Shown: positions 1 through 8,357 of the stretch, in pieces
How the letters are laid out: each line of letters starts with the position of its first letter
Position numbering within the stretch: the first letter of the stretch is position 1
NCBI GenBank assembly: GCA_964384965.1
Contig: CAYLLR010000001.1
Coordinates: 1-64,000, forward strand
From: GW2011-AR1 sp964384965
GTDB lineage: Archaea; Nanobdellota; Nanobdellia; Pacearchaeales; GW2011-AR1
Length of the DNA: 64,000 nt
Direction: 5' to 3'
Program-made: the position numbers and the translations under genes
Notes under the pieces: generated by a model
Seen by the model: the letters and a program-made list of their open reading frames with translations, nothing else
Told to the model about the DNA's origin: nothing
Database searches by the model: none

Positions 1-2
1 AA

Positions 3-890
3 GTGTTTGCCTCGGGAGATACTTATGTTGCAAATAACTTAGGCATCGGGACGACTAATCCAGGAGCGAAGTTGCAAGTAGTGGGAGGAATGAGTGGGTC
101 TTACCCAGGTCTTTTGGATTTAAGGGACAATAGTGCATTGGCTGTAGGGGTGGGAGGAGGAATAAAGTTTAGTGGAATCTATTCTTCAACTGGTTCTTAT
201 GCAGATGGTGCGGGTATTAGGGCAGTTAAACAAAATTCAGTATCTGGAGATTATGGATTTGGATTAGCATTTCTTACTAGGCCTAATTTAGGAGTATTTA
301 CTGAGAGGATGAGGATAGATAGTACAGGCAAAGTAGGCATCGGGGTAACCAATCCAGTTTATCAACTTCAACTTTCGACGGATAGTGCGGCTAAACCGAC
401 GAGTAGTACATGGACCATTTATTCGGATAGAAGATTGAAAACGAATATAACTTCTTTTACAGATGGATTGGATGTTTTGGAACAGATTAATCCTGTGAAT
501 TATGTTTTGAATGGAAAAGGTGGAACCCCTCTCGGAGATAAAGGGATTGGGGTTATTGCTCAGGATGTAAAAGATATAATTCCATATACAATTTCGACAT
601 TCAAGGCTAAGTTAAACCCCAATGATAAAAATAAAACTGAGCTATATTCTTTTGACTCTTCTGCTTTAACTTTCGTGACGATAAATGCAATAAAAGAATT
701 AAATAATAAATTGAATCTTTCAATTTCCGATTTAACAAACCAAACATATGAGATTAAGAACGATATTTCCCGATTAAGAATTGAGAACCTTCAATTGAAA
801 TCCGAAAATAACAAATTGGCTAAAAGGGTTGCTCAATTGAATCTAATTATCGAGGGAATTTGTAAAAGGAATCCAAGTTTGTGTAAATGA
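3..890 (+). CDS. Tail-fibre-like protein with C-terminal S74 intramolecular chaperone domain (5' partial)
   Basis: The frame is open to the left edge, so the true start lies outside the window. The first ~130 visible residues are Gly/Ser/Thr-rich with repeated short units (IGTTNPGAKL, IGVTNPVYQL), as in bacterial and phage tail-fibre or adhesin shafts. The stretch YSDRRLKTNI (visible residues 140-149) is the peptidase S74 signature; Ser141 and Lys146 would be the self-cleavage dyad. The domain continues through a GVIAQDV motif near residue 180 and ends in a coiled coil (about 228-275). Known family role: the domain trimerises the fibre, then cuts itself off. A surface fibre is inferred here, in keeping with the secreted proteins downstream. 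Confidence 0.8.
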   Translation: MFASGDTYVANNLGIGTTNPGAKLQVVGGMSGSYPGLLDLRDNSALAVGVGGGIKFSGIYSSTGSYADGAGIRAVKQNSVSGDYGFGLAFLTRPNLGVFTERMRIDSTGKVGIGVTNPVYQLQLSTDSAAKPTSSTWTIYSDRRLKTNITSFTDGLDVLEQINPVNYVLNGKGGTPLGDKGIGVIAQDVKDIIPYTISTFKAKLNPNDKNKTELYSFDSSALTFVTINAIKELNNKLNLSISDLTNQTYEIKNDISRLRIENLQLKSENNKLAKRVAQLNLIIEGICKRNPSLCK

Positions 891-978
891 TTTGGATTTC
901 ATAAAGGATTTTTTTTAAATTAATAAATTCATTTTCAATAAATTTAAAAATTATTTGGATTTTTAGTAATCTTCAATT

Positions 979-990
979 AAATATAAAAAG
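979..990 (+). promoter_or_regulatory. TATA box of the leader/MNT/HEPN/surface-protein operon
   Basis: AATATAAAAAG is centred about 26 nt before the ATG at 1011. That is the spacing seen before many genes here and predicts a transcript starting at or next to that ATG, so the short leader frame would be translated without an untranslated leader. Confidence 0.55.
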
Positions 991-1010
991 TTTATTTTCA
1001 TCTAAAGATT

Positions 1011-1070
1011 ATGAAAGTCGGAGGGATTATTGTTATTCTAAAGAAATTTAATAAGATTATGAAAATATGA
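1011..1070 (+). CDS. 19-residue leader ORF resembling the start of the downstream surface protein
   Basis: This short frame starts with the same 14 bases as the surface gene at 2031 (MKVGGIIVIL versus MKVGGLVIIL), then diverges and stops at 1068-1070. Its TGA overlaps the MNT start codon as ATGA. It sits exactly where a leaderless transcript from the TATA box at 979-990 should begin. It could be a remnant left when the MNT-HEPN pair inserted after the first codons of the surface gene, or a functional leader that couples translation. Expression is inferred, not shown. Confidence 0.4.
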   Translation: MKVGGIIVILKKFNKIMKI

Positions 1071-1627
1071 AAAATAGAAACAAATATATAGTTAAAGATA
1101 CATTTATGTATCATATGATACAAAAATGTGGATATCTTAGAACTCTTGAAGTTTTTTTTAGAGAACCAACTAAAGTGCATTTTATCAGAAGCATTAGTAA
1201 AGAGATTAATCTTGCCCAAACTTCTGTGAGAAAGCATTTCAAATTTCTTTTTGAGAAAAAAATGATTGTTGAGAAAAAGTCAAATCCTTTTAATGGTTAT
1301 GTTGCAAATAGGGAAAATGATGATTTTATTTTCTACAAAATGATTTATAATTTATCCTCTATGAATCCATTAAAAAAATTTCTTGTCAACTCTATTTATC
1401 CAAAGGCAATAGTTTTATTTGGTTCTTATTTGTTGGGGGAGGATGTAGAGGATTCAGACATTGATTTAGTTATTTTATCAAAAACTAAAAAGGATTTGGA
1501 TTTATCTAAATTTGAAACCAATTTGGGGAGAAAGATAAATCTTTTATTTGTAGAAGAATTAAATGATTTGGATGAAAAAATTCAAATCAAAATTAAAAAT
1601 GGTTTAGTTTTAGAAGGACAAATATGA
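1067..1627 (+). CDS. HTH plus MNT-type nucleotidyltransferase, probable antitoxin of a HEPN-MNT pair
   Basis: The N-terminal ~75 residues look like a winged helix (recognition helix around 45-62, AQTSVRKHFKFL). The C-terminal part is a minimal nucleotidyltransferase: G119-S120 followed by the acidic pair D131/D133 in SDIDLVIL. In the known HEPN-MNT modules the MNT protein neutralises its HEPN partner, in studied cases by adenylylating it. The pairing is supported by the ATGA overlap with the HEPN gene at 1624. The fused HTH suggests it might also bind DNA and autoregulate, which is inference. Both the 5' and 3' ends overlap neighbours by four bases. Confidence 0.75.
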   Translation: MKNRNKYIVKDTFMYHMIQKCGYLRTLEVFFREPTKVHFIRSISKEINLAQTSVRKHFKFLFEKKMIVEKKSNPFNGYVANRENDDFIFYKMIYNLSSMNPLKKFLVNSIYPKAIVLFGSYLLGEDVEDSDIDLVILSKTKKDLDLSKFETNLGRKINLLFVEELNDLDEKIQIKIKNGLVLEGQI

Positions 1628-2034
1628 TTAAAGAAATTTTTAAAATAAGGAAAGATAAAGAAAGGGCTGAAGATTTATATTTTAGGGCAAAAGACAGATT
1701 CGAATTTATTTCTTTTTATCCGAGGGAAAAAGTATATAAAATTATTGAAGAATCTTATGAATCTATAAAAGAATTATTAATTTCTTTGATGTATTTTTCA
1801 GGTTATAAAACTTTAAGCCACATAAAGCTTTTGGAATATGTTCAGAAAGAGTTTGAAATTTTTAATGAAAAAGAATTAAAGTTAGTTAAGAATCTCAGAA
1901 AATTTAGAAATGGAACGATGTATTATGGACAGAAAATAAGCTCTAATTTTTTGGATAATTATTTTGATGAAATAACTTTTTTAGTGAAAAAACTAATTAA
2001 ATTTGTTGAAAAAAAATTAGGGGAAACAAAATGA
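1624..2034 (+). CDS. HEPN-domain protein, probable toxin partner of the MNT protein
   Basis: This is an all-helical 136-residue protein. Near the C-terminus LRKFRNGTMYYG (R95, N96, Y100) matches the RN-x3-Y version of the HEPN active-site region; the canonical Rx4-6H histidine is replaced by Tyr, a variant seen in MNT-linked HEPN proteins. Known role: RNase or RNA-binding toxin, or the target of nucleotidyl transfer. It overlaps the MNT gene (ATGA at 1624) and the surface-protein gene (ATGA at 2031), so all three are probably translationally coupled. An assignment to nucleotidyltransferase substrate-binding proteins, a HEPN subgroup, is equally possible. Confidence 0.7.
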   Translation: MIKEIFKIRKDKERAEDLYFRAKDRFEFISFYPREKVYKIIEESYESIKELLISLMYFSGYKTLSHIKLLEYVQKEFEIFNEKELKLVKNLRKFRNGTMYYGQKISSNFLDNYFDEITFLVKKLIKFVEKKLGETK

Positions 2035-3194
2035 AAGTCGGAGGATTGGTCATTATTTTAGTTTTGGTTTTTTCTACAATTATATCCGCGGATGTAATTT
2101 CGATAAATTCCGGAGGAGGCAAGGGAATTATTATTAGCCCCGGAGCGAATTTGGAGGGGTTCTTTTTCAAATTTAACGTCGGACCTTCTACCCCTTCCCC
2201 CCTCTTGAGTTCTCTTAATGGAAGAAACGAGTCCGACACAAATTTAAATTGTTCTTTTATTGTCGAAGACCCGGATAGCCCCACATTAAATGCTTCGGTT
2301 AAATGGTATAAGGATTCCATTTCCCAATTTGTCGTCGGGCATGACTATCTCCCGAACGGGACGATTGTAAATTCAATTTTAGAAAGTGGGAATCTAACAT
2401 TGGGGGATATTTGGAAATGCTCAGTTCAGATTAGTGATTTATATAATTCTACCCAATGGACAGATTCAAATAACCTTCAGGTAATTGATATAACTCCTCC
2501 AAATGTTTCAATAATAAGTCCAAATTCAACAAATTATACGACTTTGGCAATTGATTTTAATGTTTCCATTTCTGAAAATGAAAATGTATCTAGTTGCTTA
2601 TATAGCTTAGATTCGAATTCAAATGTGACGATGAATCGGTTTAATGATAGTTATTTTTGGTATGAACCGAGTTTGGGTCCGGGACCTCATGAATTAACCT
2701 ATTATTGTAACGATACAAGCAATAATTGGGGAACAAATTCAACTAATTTTACAATTTTAAATAGTGCTGCTATTTCGATTTTGTTATCGGATAATTTGAC
2801 GGGGGGAGTAAAATGGAATGTCGTTTCATTGCCCATTAATGATTTGGATGCAGAAGGAAATAATTTGAATTCCTCTACTTATTATATGGTTAATGTTTCT
2901 GCCACGAATACATTGGTGGATTTGTATCTTAAAGCCGATGGAGATTTGCATAATGAGGCTTTGGATGTTTTAGGGTTGGGCAATGAAACTTATTCGACAA
3001 GTTTGAATGATTCGACGGTTATGAATAGTTCAAAAGTTGTAATGACAACAAACTATACTTTAATTGGAAGTGCGATGGGAGATAATTCTGTCGTCTATTT
3101 GAAATTTTATCTGGACGCTCCGTCAAATCAACCAGCCGGAACATATAATAATTCTCTCTCTTTCAAAGCAGTTCGGAATGGGCAGACTCCTTAA
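2031..3194 (+). CDS. Secreted Ig-like surface protein, founding member of the local repeat family
   Basis: A signal peptide (residues 1-20, VIILVLVFSTIISADV) precedes two Ig-like beta modules, about 30-155 and 160-245. The second has the ITPPNVSIISPNST bridge typical of archaeal and bacterial surface Ig repeats. The C-terminal ~130 residues (about 255-387) are homologous to the two genes that follow, sharing LGLGNETYS and a closing P-(A/S)-G-x-YNNS-(L/V)-SFK-(A/G)-V motif. NxS/T sequons are very frequent, so N-glycosylation outside the cell is likely. It has no transmembrane anchor. The exact family is not recognised. Confidence 0.7.
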   Translation: MKVGGLVIILVLVFSTIISADVISINSGGGKGIIISPGANLEGFFFKFNVGPSTPSPLLSSLNGRNESDTNLNCSFIVEDPDSPTLNASVKWYKDSISQFVVGHDYLPNGTIVNSILESGNLTLGDIWKCSVQISDLYNSTQWTDSNNLQVIDITPPNVSIISPNSTNYTTLAIDFNVSISENENVSSCLYSLDSNSNVTMNRFNDSYFWYEPSLGPGPHELTYYCNDTSNNWGTNSTNFTILNSAAISILLSDNLTGGVKWNVVSLPINDLDAEGNNLNSSTYYMVNVSATNTLVDLYLKADGDLHNEALDVLGLGNETYSTSLNDSTVMNSSKVVMTTNYTLIGSAMGDNSVVYLKFYLDAPSNQPAGTYNNSLSFKAVRNGQTP

Positions 3195-3248
3195 TTTTTA
3201 ATTTTCTAAAAAACAAAGTATTTAAAATTCAATTTCATTTGGATGTTC

Positions 3249-3839
3249 ATGGGAAAGTTTTTGAAATATAAAAAAGAAATTTTGTTAGTTTTAATTATCT
3301 TAATTTCTTTGCTGTTCTTAACTTTTGAAAATTTTGGAAATGTCACAGGGAATATAGCAGAGGGCTCTACCCCTTCAAATGTCAGTGTCTCCAAATATTT
3401 AGCTATTTCATTTAGTCCAAGTCTTGCGGAAGGTATTCAATTCGGAAGCGTTTCATTTTTGCCGGCGACGGATGTGAATGCGACTCACGATTATGATGGT
3501 TTAAATAATGGGACCACTTTTTATATAAATGTTTCAACAGACGGAAATTCAAAGGTGGATTTTTGTATAAAAGCTAATGCGGGTCTTACGAGTGCAGCGT
3601 CGGACGTTATCGGTCTGGGGAACGAAACTTATTCAAATTCCACATCAACAAATTCAACAATTCCTCCTTTAACCAGTCAAACCGCTTTGACGACGGCTTA
3701 TGTAAAATCAGGAGTGGGTGTTGCTGTTGGTTCCAACGAATATTGGAGATTTTGGTTGGACATTCCCGCCGCTCAACCAAGTGGGGATTATAACAATTCA
3801 GTTTCATTCAAGGGAGTTGTTTCGGGGGTTTCTTGCTAA
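3249..3839 (+). CDS. Membrane-anchored or secreted surface protein, copy A of the duplicated pair
   Basis: A basic N-terminus and one hydrophobic segment (about residues 8-28) are followed by the motif VTGNIAEGSTPSNVSV, also found in neighbouring proteins, and then a ~150-residue beta-rich domain with many NxS/T sites. It ends in a conserved Cys. The start was set at ATG 3249 because the TATTTAAA box at 3219-3226 is centred about 26 nt upstream; ATG 3243 would precede the predicted transcript start. Its last 282 bases are identical to those of the next gene, while the 5' parts differ clearly. The function is unknown; a cell-surface layer or pilin-like subunit is speculation. Confidence 0.65.
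   Translation: MGKFLKYKKEILLVLIILISLLFLTFENFGNVTGNIAEGSTPSNVSVSKYLAISFSPSLAEGIQFGSVSFLPATDVNATHDYDGLNNGTTFYINVSTDGNSKVDFCIKANAGLTSAASDVIGLGNETYSNSTSTNSTIPPLTSQTALTTAYVKSGVGVAVGSNEYWRFWLDIPAAQPSGDYNNSVSFKGVVSGVSC
3558..3839 (+). repeat. 282-bp perfect direct repeat, copy A
   Basis: The bases from the DFCIKAN codons to the stop codon of this surface gene are identical to 4214-4495, at an offset of exactly 656 bp. Identity stops abruptly at both edges: base 3557 versus 4213 and base 3840 versus 4496 differ. Confidence 0.97.
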
Positions 3840-4495
3840 TGTTCCAAAAATTAACGAAGAATTTAAAAAAGAGAATTCCCTTTAAAAATAGTGGAATTAA
3901 AATGAGAAATGAGGGTAATTTTGACGGGAGATTTAGTACATTTTTGGTCTTTGTAATTGCTTTAGCATTTTTTTTATTTCTCTTTGAAAGTTTTTCAATT
4001 ACAGGTAATGCCACAGAAGGAAGCACAATCTCAAATGTTTCGATTGCTAAATATCTTGCAATTTCTTTTAGTTCCAATCTGTCAGAGGGAATTCTTTTTG
4101 GAAATGTGGCCGCGTTGCCTTCCGTAGACATAAATGCAACCCACAATTATGACGGAACGAGCGGAGGTTCCAGTTTTTTCATTTCTGTTTCTAACGACAG
4201 TAATACGGCGATTGATTTTTGTATAAAAGCTAATGCGGGTCTTACGAGTGCAGCGTCGGACGTTATCGGTCTGGGGAACGAAACTTATTCAAATTCCACA
4301 TCAACAAATTCAACAATTCCTCCTTTAACCAGTCAAACCGCTTTGACGACGGCTTATGTAAAATCAGGAGTGGGTGTTGCTGTTGGTTCCAACGAATATT
4401 GGAGATTTTGGTTGGACATTCCCGCCGCTCAACCAAGTGGGGATTATAACAATTCAGTTTCATTCAAGGGAGTTGTTTCGGGGGTTTCTTGCTAA
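3839..4495 (+). CDS. Membrane-anchored or secreted surface protein, copy B of the duplicated pair
   Basis: The ATG at 3839 shares its A with the stop codon of copy A (TAATG), so the two genes are co-translated; a TTG at 3833 is a less likely start. A ~30-residue basic segment precedes one hydrophobic helix (about 35-58) and the motif ITGNATEGSTISNVSIAKYL, parallel to copy A. The C-terminal 93 residues match copy A without a difference, at both protein and DNA level. The 5' half is diverged in sequence but keeps the same layout. This pattern points to recent gene conversion or a partial tandem duplication. Confidence 0.65.
   Translation: MFQKLTKNLKKRIPFKNSGIKMRNEGNFDGRFSTFLVFVIALAFFLFLFESFSITGNATEGSTISNVSIAKYLAISFSSNLSEGILFGNVAALPSVDINATHNYDGTSGGSSFFISVSNDSNTAIDFCIKANAGLTSAASDVIGLGNETYSNSTSTNSTIPPLTSQTALTTAYVKSGVGVAVGSNEYWRFWLDIPAAQPSGDYNNSVSFKGVVSGVSC
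4214..4495 (+). repeat. 282-bp perfect direct repeat, copy B
   Basis: Second copy of 3558-3839 with no mismatch seen on direct comparison. It covers the whole 3' part of the gene including the stop codon. Confidence 0.97.
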
Positions 4496-4541
4496 AATGA
4501 AAATGATTAAAAAGAGGCGTGATTTAAATTAAATAAAGAAA

Positions 4542-5144
4542 ATGAAAAAAGTGGTGATGGGATTGGGAATTTTAGTTGTTCTTATGTTATCAATTTTTCC
4601 ATTGGTTTCTGCAGGAGTTGGAGTTAGTTGGAATAAAGAAACCGCACTTATTCCGGAGAAATCCGATGTTTGTTTAACATATGGAGTTTATAATCCTTGG
4701 CCGAAAGATTCTTATATCAAGATAAAACTTTCCGATTCTCTTAAGGAAATTGTCGAGTCGTCGGACGCGAAGGTGGACAGCATCCCGAAATATACCTATA
4801 GTAATTCATCTATTCCTGTTAAGTTTTGTTTTAGAACTCCCGATGTTTATAAGGAAGATTGTTTGCTTTTTGATAAGTTTTTGTGTAAACAGACTTGTAG
4901 TGAACCAATAAAAATTTATTCCGGAGAATTGGAGGTTCTGGAAGTAAATGAGGCGACCGTCAAATCGGGAGGGAGTGGAGGTTCTTCGACTTCTATGTCT
5001 GTCTCAGCGCCTCTTAGGGTTAAAGTTCAGTGTCTTAAACATGCAAGAAATTATAGTTTGATTTATCTTCTAGTTGGATTAATTGCATTATTAATCTTAA
5101 TTTGGAGAATTTATGTTAGGAAGAAAGGCAAAAGGAAGAAGTAG
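4542..5144 (+). CDS. Small membrane-anchored extracellular protein of unknown function
   Basis: A signal peptide (about 1-24, ending LVSAG) precedes an extracellular domain of ~130 residues with seven cysteines, several in a cluster (CLLFDKFLCKQTC), then a Gly/Ser linker (SGGSGGSS). One transmembrane helix (about 169-190) and a basic cytoplasmic tail, RKKGKRKK, close the protein. It lies 46 nt after copy B in the same orientation and probably belongs to the same surface operon. The Cys content suggests disulphides or metal binding. The family is not recognised. Confidence 0.65.
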   Translation: MKKVVMGLGILVVLMLSIFPLVSAGVGVSWNKETALIPEKSDVCLTYGVYNPWPKDSYIKIKLSDSLKEIVESSDAKVDSIPKYTYSNSSIPVKFCFRTPDVYKEDCLLFDKFLCKQTCSEPIKIYSGELEVLEVNEATVKSGGSGGSSTSMSVSAPLRVKVQCLKHARNYSLIYLLVGLIALLILIWRIYVRKKGKRKK

Positions 5145-5455
5145 TTTATTTAAACCTCTTCTAAAATTTCCTCAAAAAATTGATTAACAATTTATGAATA
5201 TATAATTCAATTTTCCGAATATTTAGATTGATTACTTTGTAAACTTTTCCATTGGTTTATTTATAAGAACTTCCGATTTTAAGATTGATTGAGGCGTGTA
5301 ATTTTGAGAAAGGAACTTTTTCTTTTCCCAACTCATTTTTAATTCACTTCTTTATCTCAAGTTTTTGAAAAAGTTCTTAATTGTTCCGATTTTTCTACTA
5401 TTGGCTAAAAGGTTGTTTCGGAAATAATTAAAAACTATTTTTTACTCTCTTTTTG
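5145..5455. other. Intergenic stretch, 311 bp
   Basis: AT-rich sequence with no convincing reading frame or RNA. T-rich tracts follow the upstream stop and could end transcription. TTTATAAG at about 5258-5265 is TATA-like but has no start codon at the usual distance. Confidence 0.5.
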
Positions 5456-6982
5456 ATGAGAGTGATGAAAAAATTTTTAAAATTTAGGTTGGGTAGAGAA
5501 TTTCTTTTTTTTCTTTTGCTCCTCTTAAATATTAGTTTAATTTTTGCAATTACCGGGTTTGCAACCGAACAAATTTCTCCTTCCAATGTTACAGTCCAGC
5601 CTTTTGTGGTGTTGAGAGATAGTTACGACGGAGTTAGTTCTAATTTTACAGGACTTAATGAAAGTATTTTAAGAAATATGTCTTCGGTTGTTTTGGAAAA
5701 TACGACCTATGGTAAAATAGAATTTAATGAGAATTTAGATTTGGTTACAATGGGGGGTTCTAATCTTACGGTTAATTTTGATAGAGACATAAACATTTCA
5801 GACAATTTAATTTATGTTGATAATTATTATCTTCCTGGAATTAATAAATCAGCAAATTTGTCGTTGTATGGGATTACTCTCACAACTCCCGTAATTTATC
5901 ATAATGCAGTGGTTTGTACGGATTGTACACTTATTAGCTATTCGTCCGGAATTTACAAATTTAAAGTTGATTCTTTTAGCGGACCGTATTATTTAAGAGA
6001 GGGAAGTGTTTCCCCCGTTTGTGGTAATGGAGTTTGTGAATCTGGAGAAAGCACCTCTACCTGTCCCTCAGATTGTCCTTCTTCTGGAGGGGGAGGTGGA
6101 GGAGGGGGAGGCGGATCAGCTGCAAAAGAAACTCAAATTCCGACGACAGGCAATTCCCAGTATGATTTTTCAGTTAATCCTTCATTTTTTCAGGTTAGGA
6201 TGAATAAGGGAACTTATTACCAAAAAAAGATTAATGTAACAAATAATGGGACAAATGCACTTACAATTTTTATTTCTGTTGAAGGTCTTGAAAAATTTAT
6301 TTTTCCGGAGGTAGGTTCTTTTACCCTGAAAGCTGGAGAATCAAAACTTTTGAGATTTGATATTTATGTTTCTAGTTCAAGACCCTCGGATGTTTATACC
6401 GGAAAAATTAATTTTAAAGCAAGTCAGCTAAGGAAAGAGTCGCAAGTTGTTTTGCAGGTTTTGGAGAGGGACGCATTCTTTGACATTCGCACACAGGTTC
6501 TGAAAAAATATATTCCTCCCGGAGGAAGGGTTAGAGCAAATATAAGTTTAATTAATATGGGAGATTTAAGGAATTTTGATGTTCAGTTAGAGTATAAGAT
6601 AATTGATTTTGATAAGAATGAATATACACTAAAAAAAGAAGACTTTGCTATTGAAAAATATTATAATAATATTTTTTATTTGGATTTGCCAAAAAACATG
6701 TCCATCGGGAATTACTTATTTTATTCAAAAGTAAGATATAAAAATGTAACTGCTTCAAGTTATGACACTTTTGTCGTCGAAGAAATTTCTACATTTTCTT
6801 GGATTCTTTTAATAATAATTATCCTAATTGCAATATATTTGGTATATCGGATTTATAGAGGAAAAAAAGCGAAATTTAAATTTAATTTCAAAAAGGGAAC
6901 TAAAGGTTTTGGGACTCAAGAACAAAAAGTGAATAAACAACTTCCTGTAGAAGTTCCAAAATTACCGGAGGAGTTAGAATAA
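5456..6982 (+). CDS. Large membrane-anchored surface protein with Cys-rich motif and poly-Gly linker
   Basis: An N-terminal hydrophobic segment (about 14-32) ends in AITGFATEQ, echoing the TGNATEG motif of the genes upstream. A beta-rich region with many NxS/T sites leads to a CGNGVCESGES-type cysteine motif closing with CPSDC (about residues 194-212), then about ten glycines, then two Ig/CARD-like beta domains (about 235-440). A transmembrane helix (SWILLIIIILIAIYLVYRIY) and a ~50-residue basic cytoplasmic tail follow. ATG 5456 is preferred to the adjacent TTG. The topology is that of a type I cell-surface protein; the function is unknown. Confidence 0.7.
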   Translation: MRVMKKFLKFRLGREFLFFLLLLLNISLIFAITGFATEQISPSNVTVQPFVVLRDSYDGVSSNFTGLNESILRNMSSVVLENTTYGKIEFNENLDLVTMGGSNLTVNFDRDINISDNLIYVDNYYLPGINKSANLSLYGITLTTPVIYHNAVVCTDCTLISYSSGIYKFKVDSFSGPYYLREGSVSPVCGNGVCESGESTSTCPSDCPSSGGGGGGGGGGSAAKETQIPTTGNSQYDFSVNPSFFQVRMNKGTYYQKKINVTNNGTNALTIFISVEGLEKFIFPEVGSFTLKAGESKLLRFDIYVSSSRPSDVYTGKINFKASQLRKESQVVLQVLERDAFFDIRTQVLKKYIPPGGRVRANISLINMGDLRNFDVQLEYKIIDFDKNEYTLKKEDFAIEKYYNNIFYLDLPKNMSIGNYLFYSKVRYKNVTASSYDTFVVEEISTFSWILLIIIILIAIYLVYRIYRGKKAKFKFNFKKGTKGFGTQEQKVNKQLPVEVPKLPEELE

Positions 6983-7141
6983 AATTTAAGAGACTTTAGA
7001 ATAAAAAAATCTTAAAATAAAGAGTAGGATAAAAATATTTCTTTTTAGATAATTGTTTTGCTTGGTTTATTTTAGTATTGCTGATTTTAAGAGATAATTC
7101 TCTTTCATTAACCTTTAGAATAATTTTTTCAAATAAAAAGT

Positions 7142-7152
7142 AATATAAATAT
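7142..7152 (+). promoter_or_regulatory. TATA box of the YchF-like GTPase gene
   Basis: AATATAAATAT is centred 25 nt before ATG 7172, so the mRNA is probably leaderless. A short inverted repeat, AAGAGA-TAAT-TCTCTT, lies about 40 nt further upstream. Confidence 0.6.
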
Positions 7153-7171
7153 CTTCTTTCTTCTGAGTTTT

Positions 7172-8356
7172 ATGTTAATTGGTCTTATAGGGAAACCTTC
7201 GGTTGGAAAGAGCACTTTTTTCAAGGCTGCGACTTTAGCGGAAGTTGAAATTGCTTCTTATCCTTTTACTACGATAAAAGCAAATCACGGGGTGGGATAT
7301 GTAAAAGTTGATTGTGTAGAAAAGGACTTTGGAGTAAAATGTAATCCCAATCATGGTTTTTGTATTGATGGGAAAAGATTTGTTCCTATAGATTTAATGG
7401 ATGTTGCAGGACTTGTTCCCGGAGCAAGTGAAGGAAAGGGTCTTGGAAATCAATTTTTGGACGATCTTCGTCAGGCAGATGCTTTTATTCATATTGTAGA
7501 TGTTTCCGGAACAACCGATTCTGAGGGGAAGTTGACAAAGAATCACGATCCCTCTGTGGACATTCTTTTTCTTGAAGATGAATTAAACAAATGGTATTAC
7601 AACATTCTAATGAAAGTTTGGGCTTCTTTTTCTCGGAAGGTAGATATGGAAGGAAGGAAATTAAGCGAGGCTGTCGCGAAGCAGTTTTCTGGACTTAAAG
7701 TTAATGAGGAACAAGTGAGAGAAGTTTTACGAAAATTAAATTTAAGTGAAAAATCCAGTTTATGGAAAGAAGAAGAGGTGATGAAATTTGCCGAGGGATT
7801 AAGGAAAATTTCTAAACCCATGATTATTGCTGCAAATAAAATTGATGTTGAAGGAGGAGAAGAAAATTATAAAAAATTAAAAGAAAATTTTTCTGATTTG
7901 ATTGTTATTCCTTGTTCTGCGGATTCTGAACTTGCTCTTCGTCAAGCGGCTAAAGCGGAGTTAATAAATTATATTCCGGGAGAAAGAGATTTTGTTATTT
8001 TAAGGAATCTAAATGAAAAGCAAAAAGAAGCTTTGGAAAAAATCAAGAAAAATGTTTTAGAAAAATATGAATTTGGAACGGGGGTACAAGAAATTTTAAA
8101 TGTAGCAGTTTTTGATTTGCTTGGTTACATTCCAATTTTTCCTGCTGGAGCAAACAAATTAGGAGATAGTAAAGGGAATATTCTTCCCGATTGTTTTTTA
8201 CTTCCTCCGGATTCAACAGCCCTCGATTTTGCTTATTTTTTGCACACGGATTTTGGTAAAAATTTTATTAAAGCAATCAATGCTCGGACGAAGATGGCTC
8301 TTGGAAAAGATTATAAATTAAAGCCAGGAGATGCTTTGGAGATAATTACTCGTTAA
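7172..8356 (+). CDS. OBG/YchF-family GTP-binding protein with TGS domain
   Basis: The G domain shows the P-loop GKPSVGKST (7-15), G3 DVAGLVPGASEGKGLG (about 76-91) and G4 NKID (about 222-225). A helical insert follows the G3 region. The C-terminal ~80 residues form a TGS domain ending in KPGDALEIITR. The 394-residue length and the DVAGLVPGA signature match the archaeal branch of the YchF subfamily. The family binds ribosomes; the archaeal role in translation is not well defined. Unlike bacterial YchF (NxxE, ATP-preferring), the NKxD motif predicts GTP specificity. The TATA box position fixes the start at 7172. Confidence 0.88.
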   Translation: MLIGLIGKPSVGKSTFFKAATLAEVEIASYPFTTIKANHGVGYVKVDCVEKDFGVKCNPNHGFCIDGKRFVPIDLMDVAGLVPGASEGKGLGNQFLDDLRQADAFIHIVDVSGTTDSEGKLTKNHDPSVDILFLEDELNKWYYNILMKVWASFSRKVDMEGRKLSEAVAKQFSGLKVNEEQVREVLRKLNLSEKSSLWKEEEVMKFAEGLRKISKPMIIAANKIDVEGGEENYKKLKENFSDLIVIPCSADSELALRQAAKAELINYIPGERDFVILRNLNEKQKEALEKIKKNVLEKYEFGTGVQEILNVAVFDLLGYIPIFPAGANKLGDSKGNILPDCFLLPPDSTALDFAYFLHTDFGKNFIKAINARTKMALGKDYKLKPGDALEIITR

Positions 8357-8357
8357 G

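Noticed and set aside
3607..4463. Two identical 66-codon reverse frames (3607-3807 and 4263-4463)
   Set aside because: They are antisense to the duplicated 282-bp coding repeat; their identity follows from that duplication.
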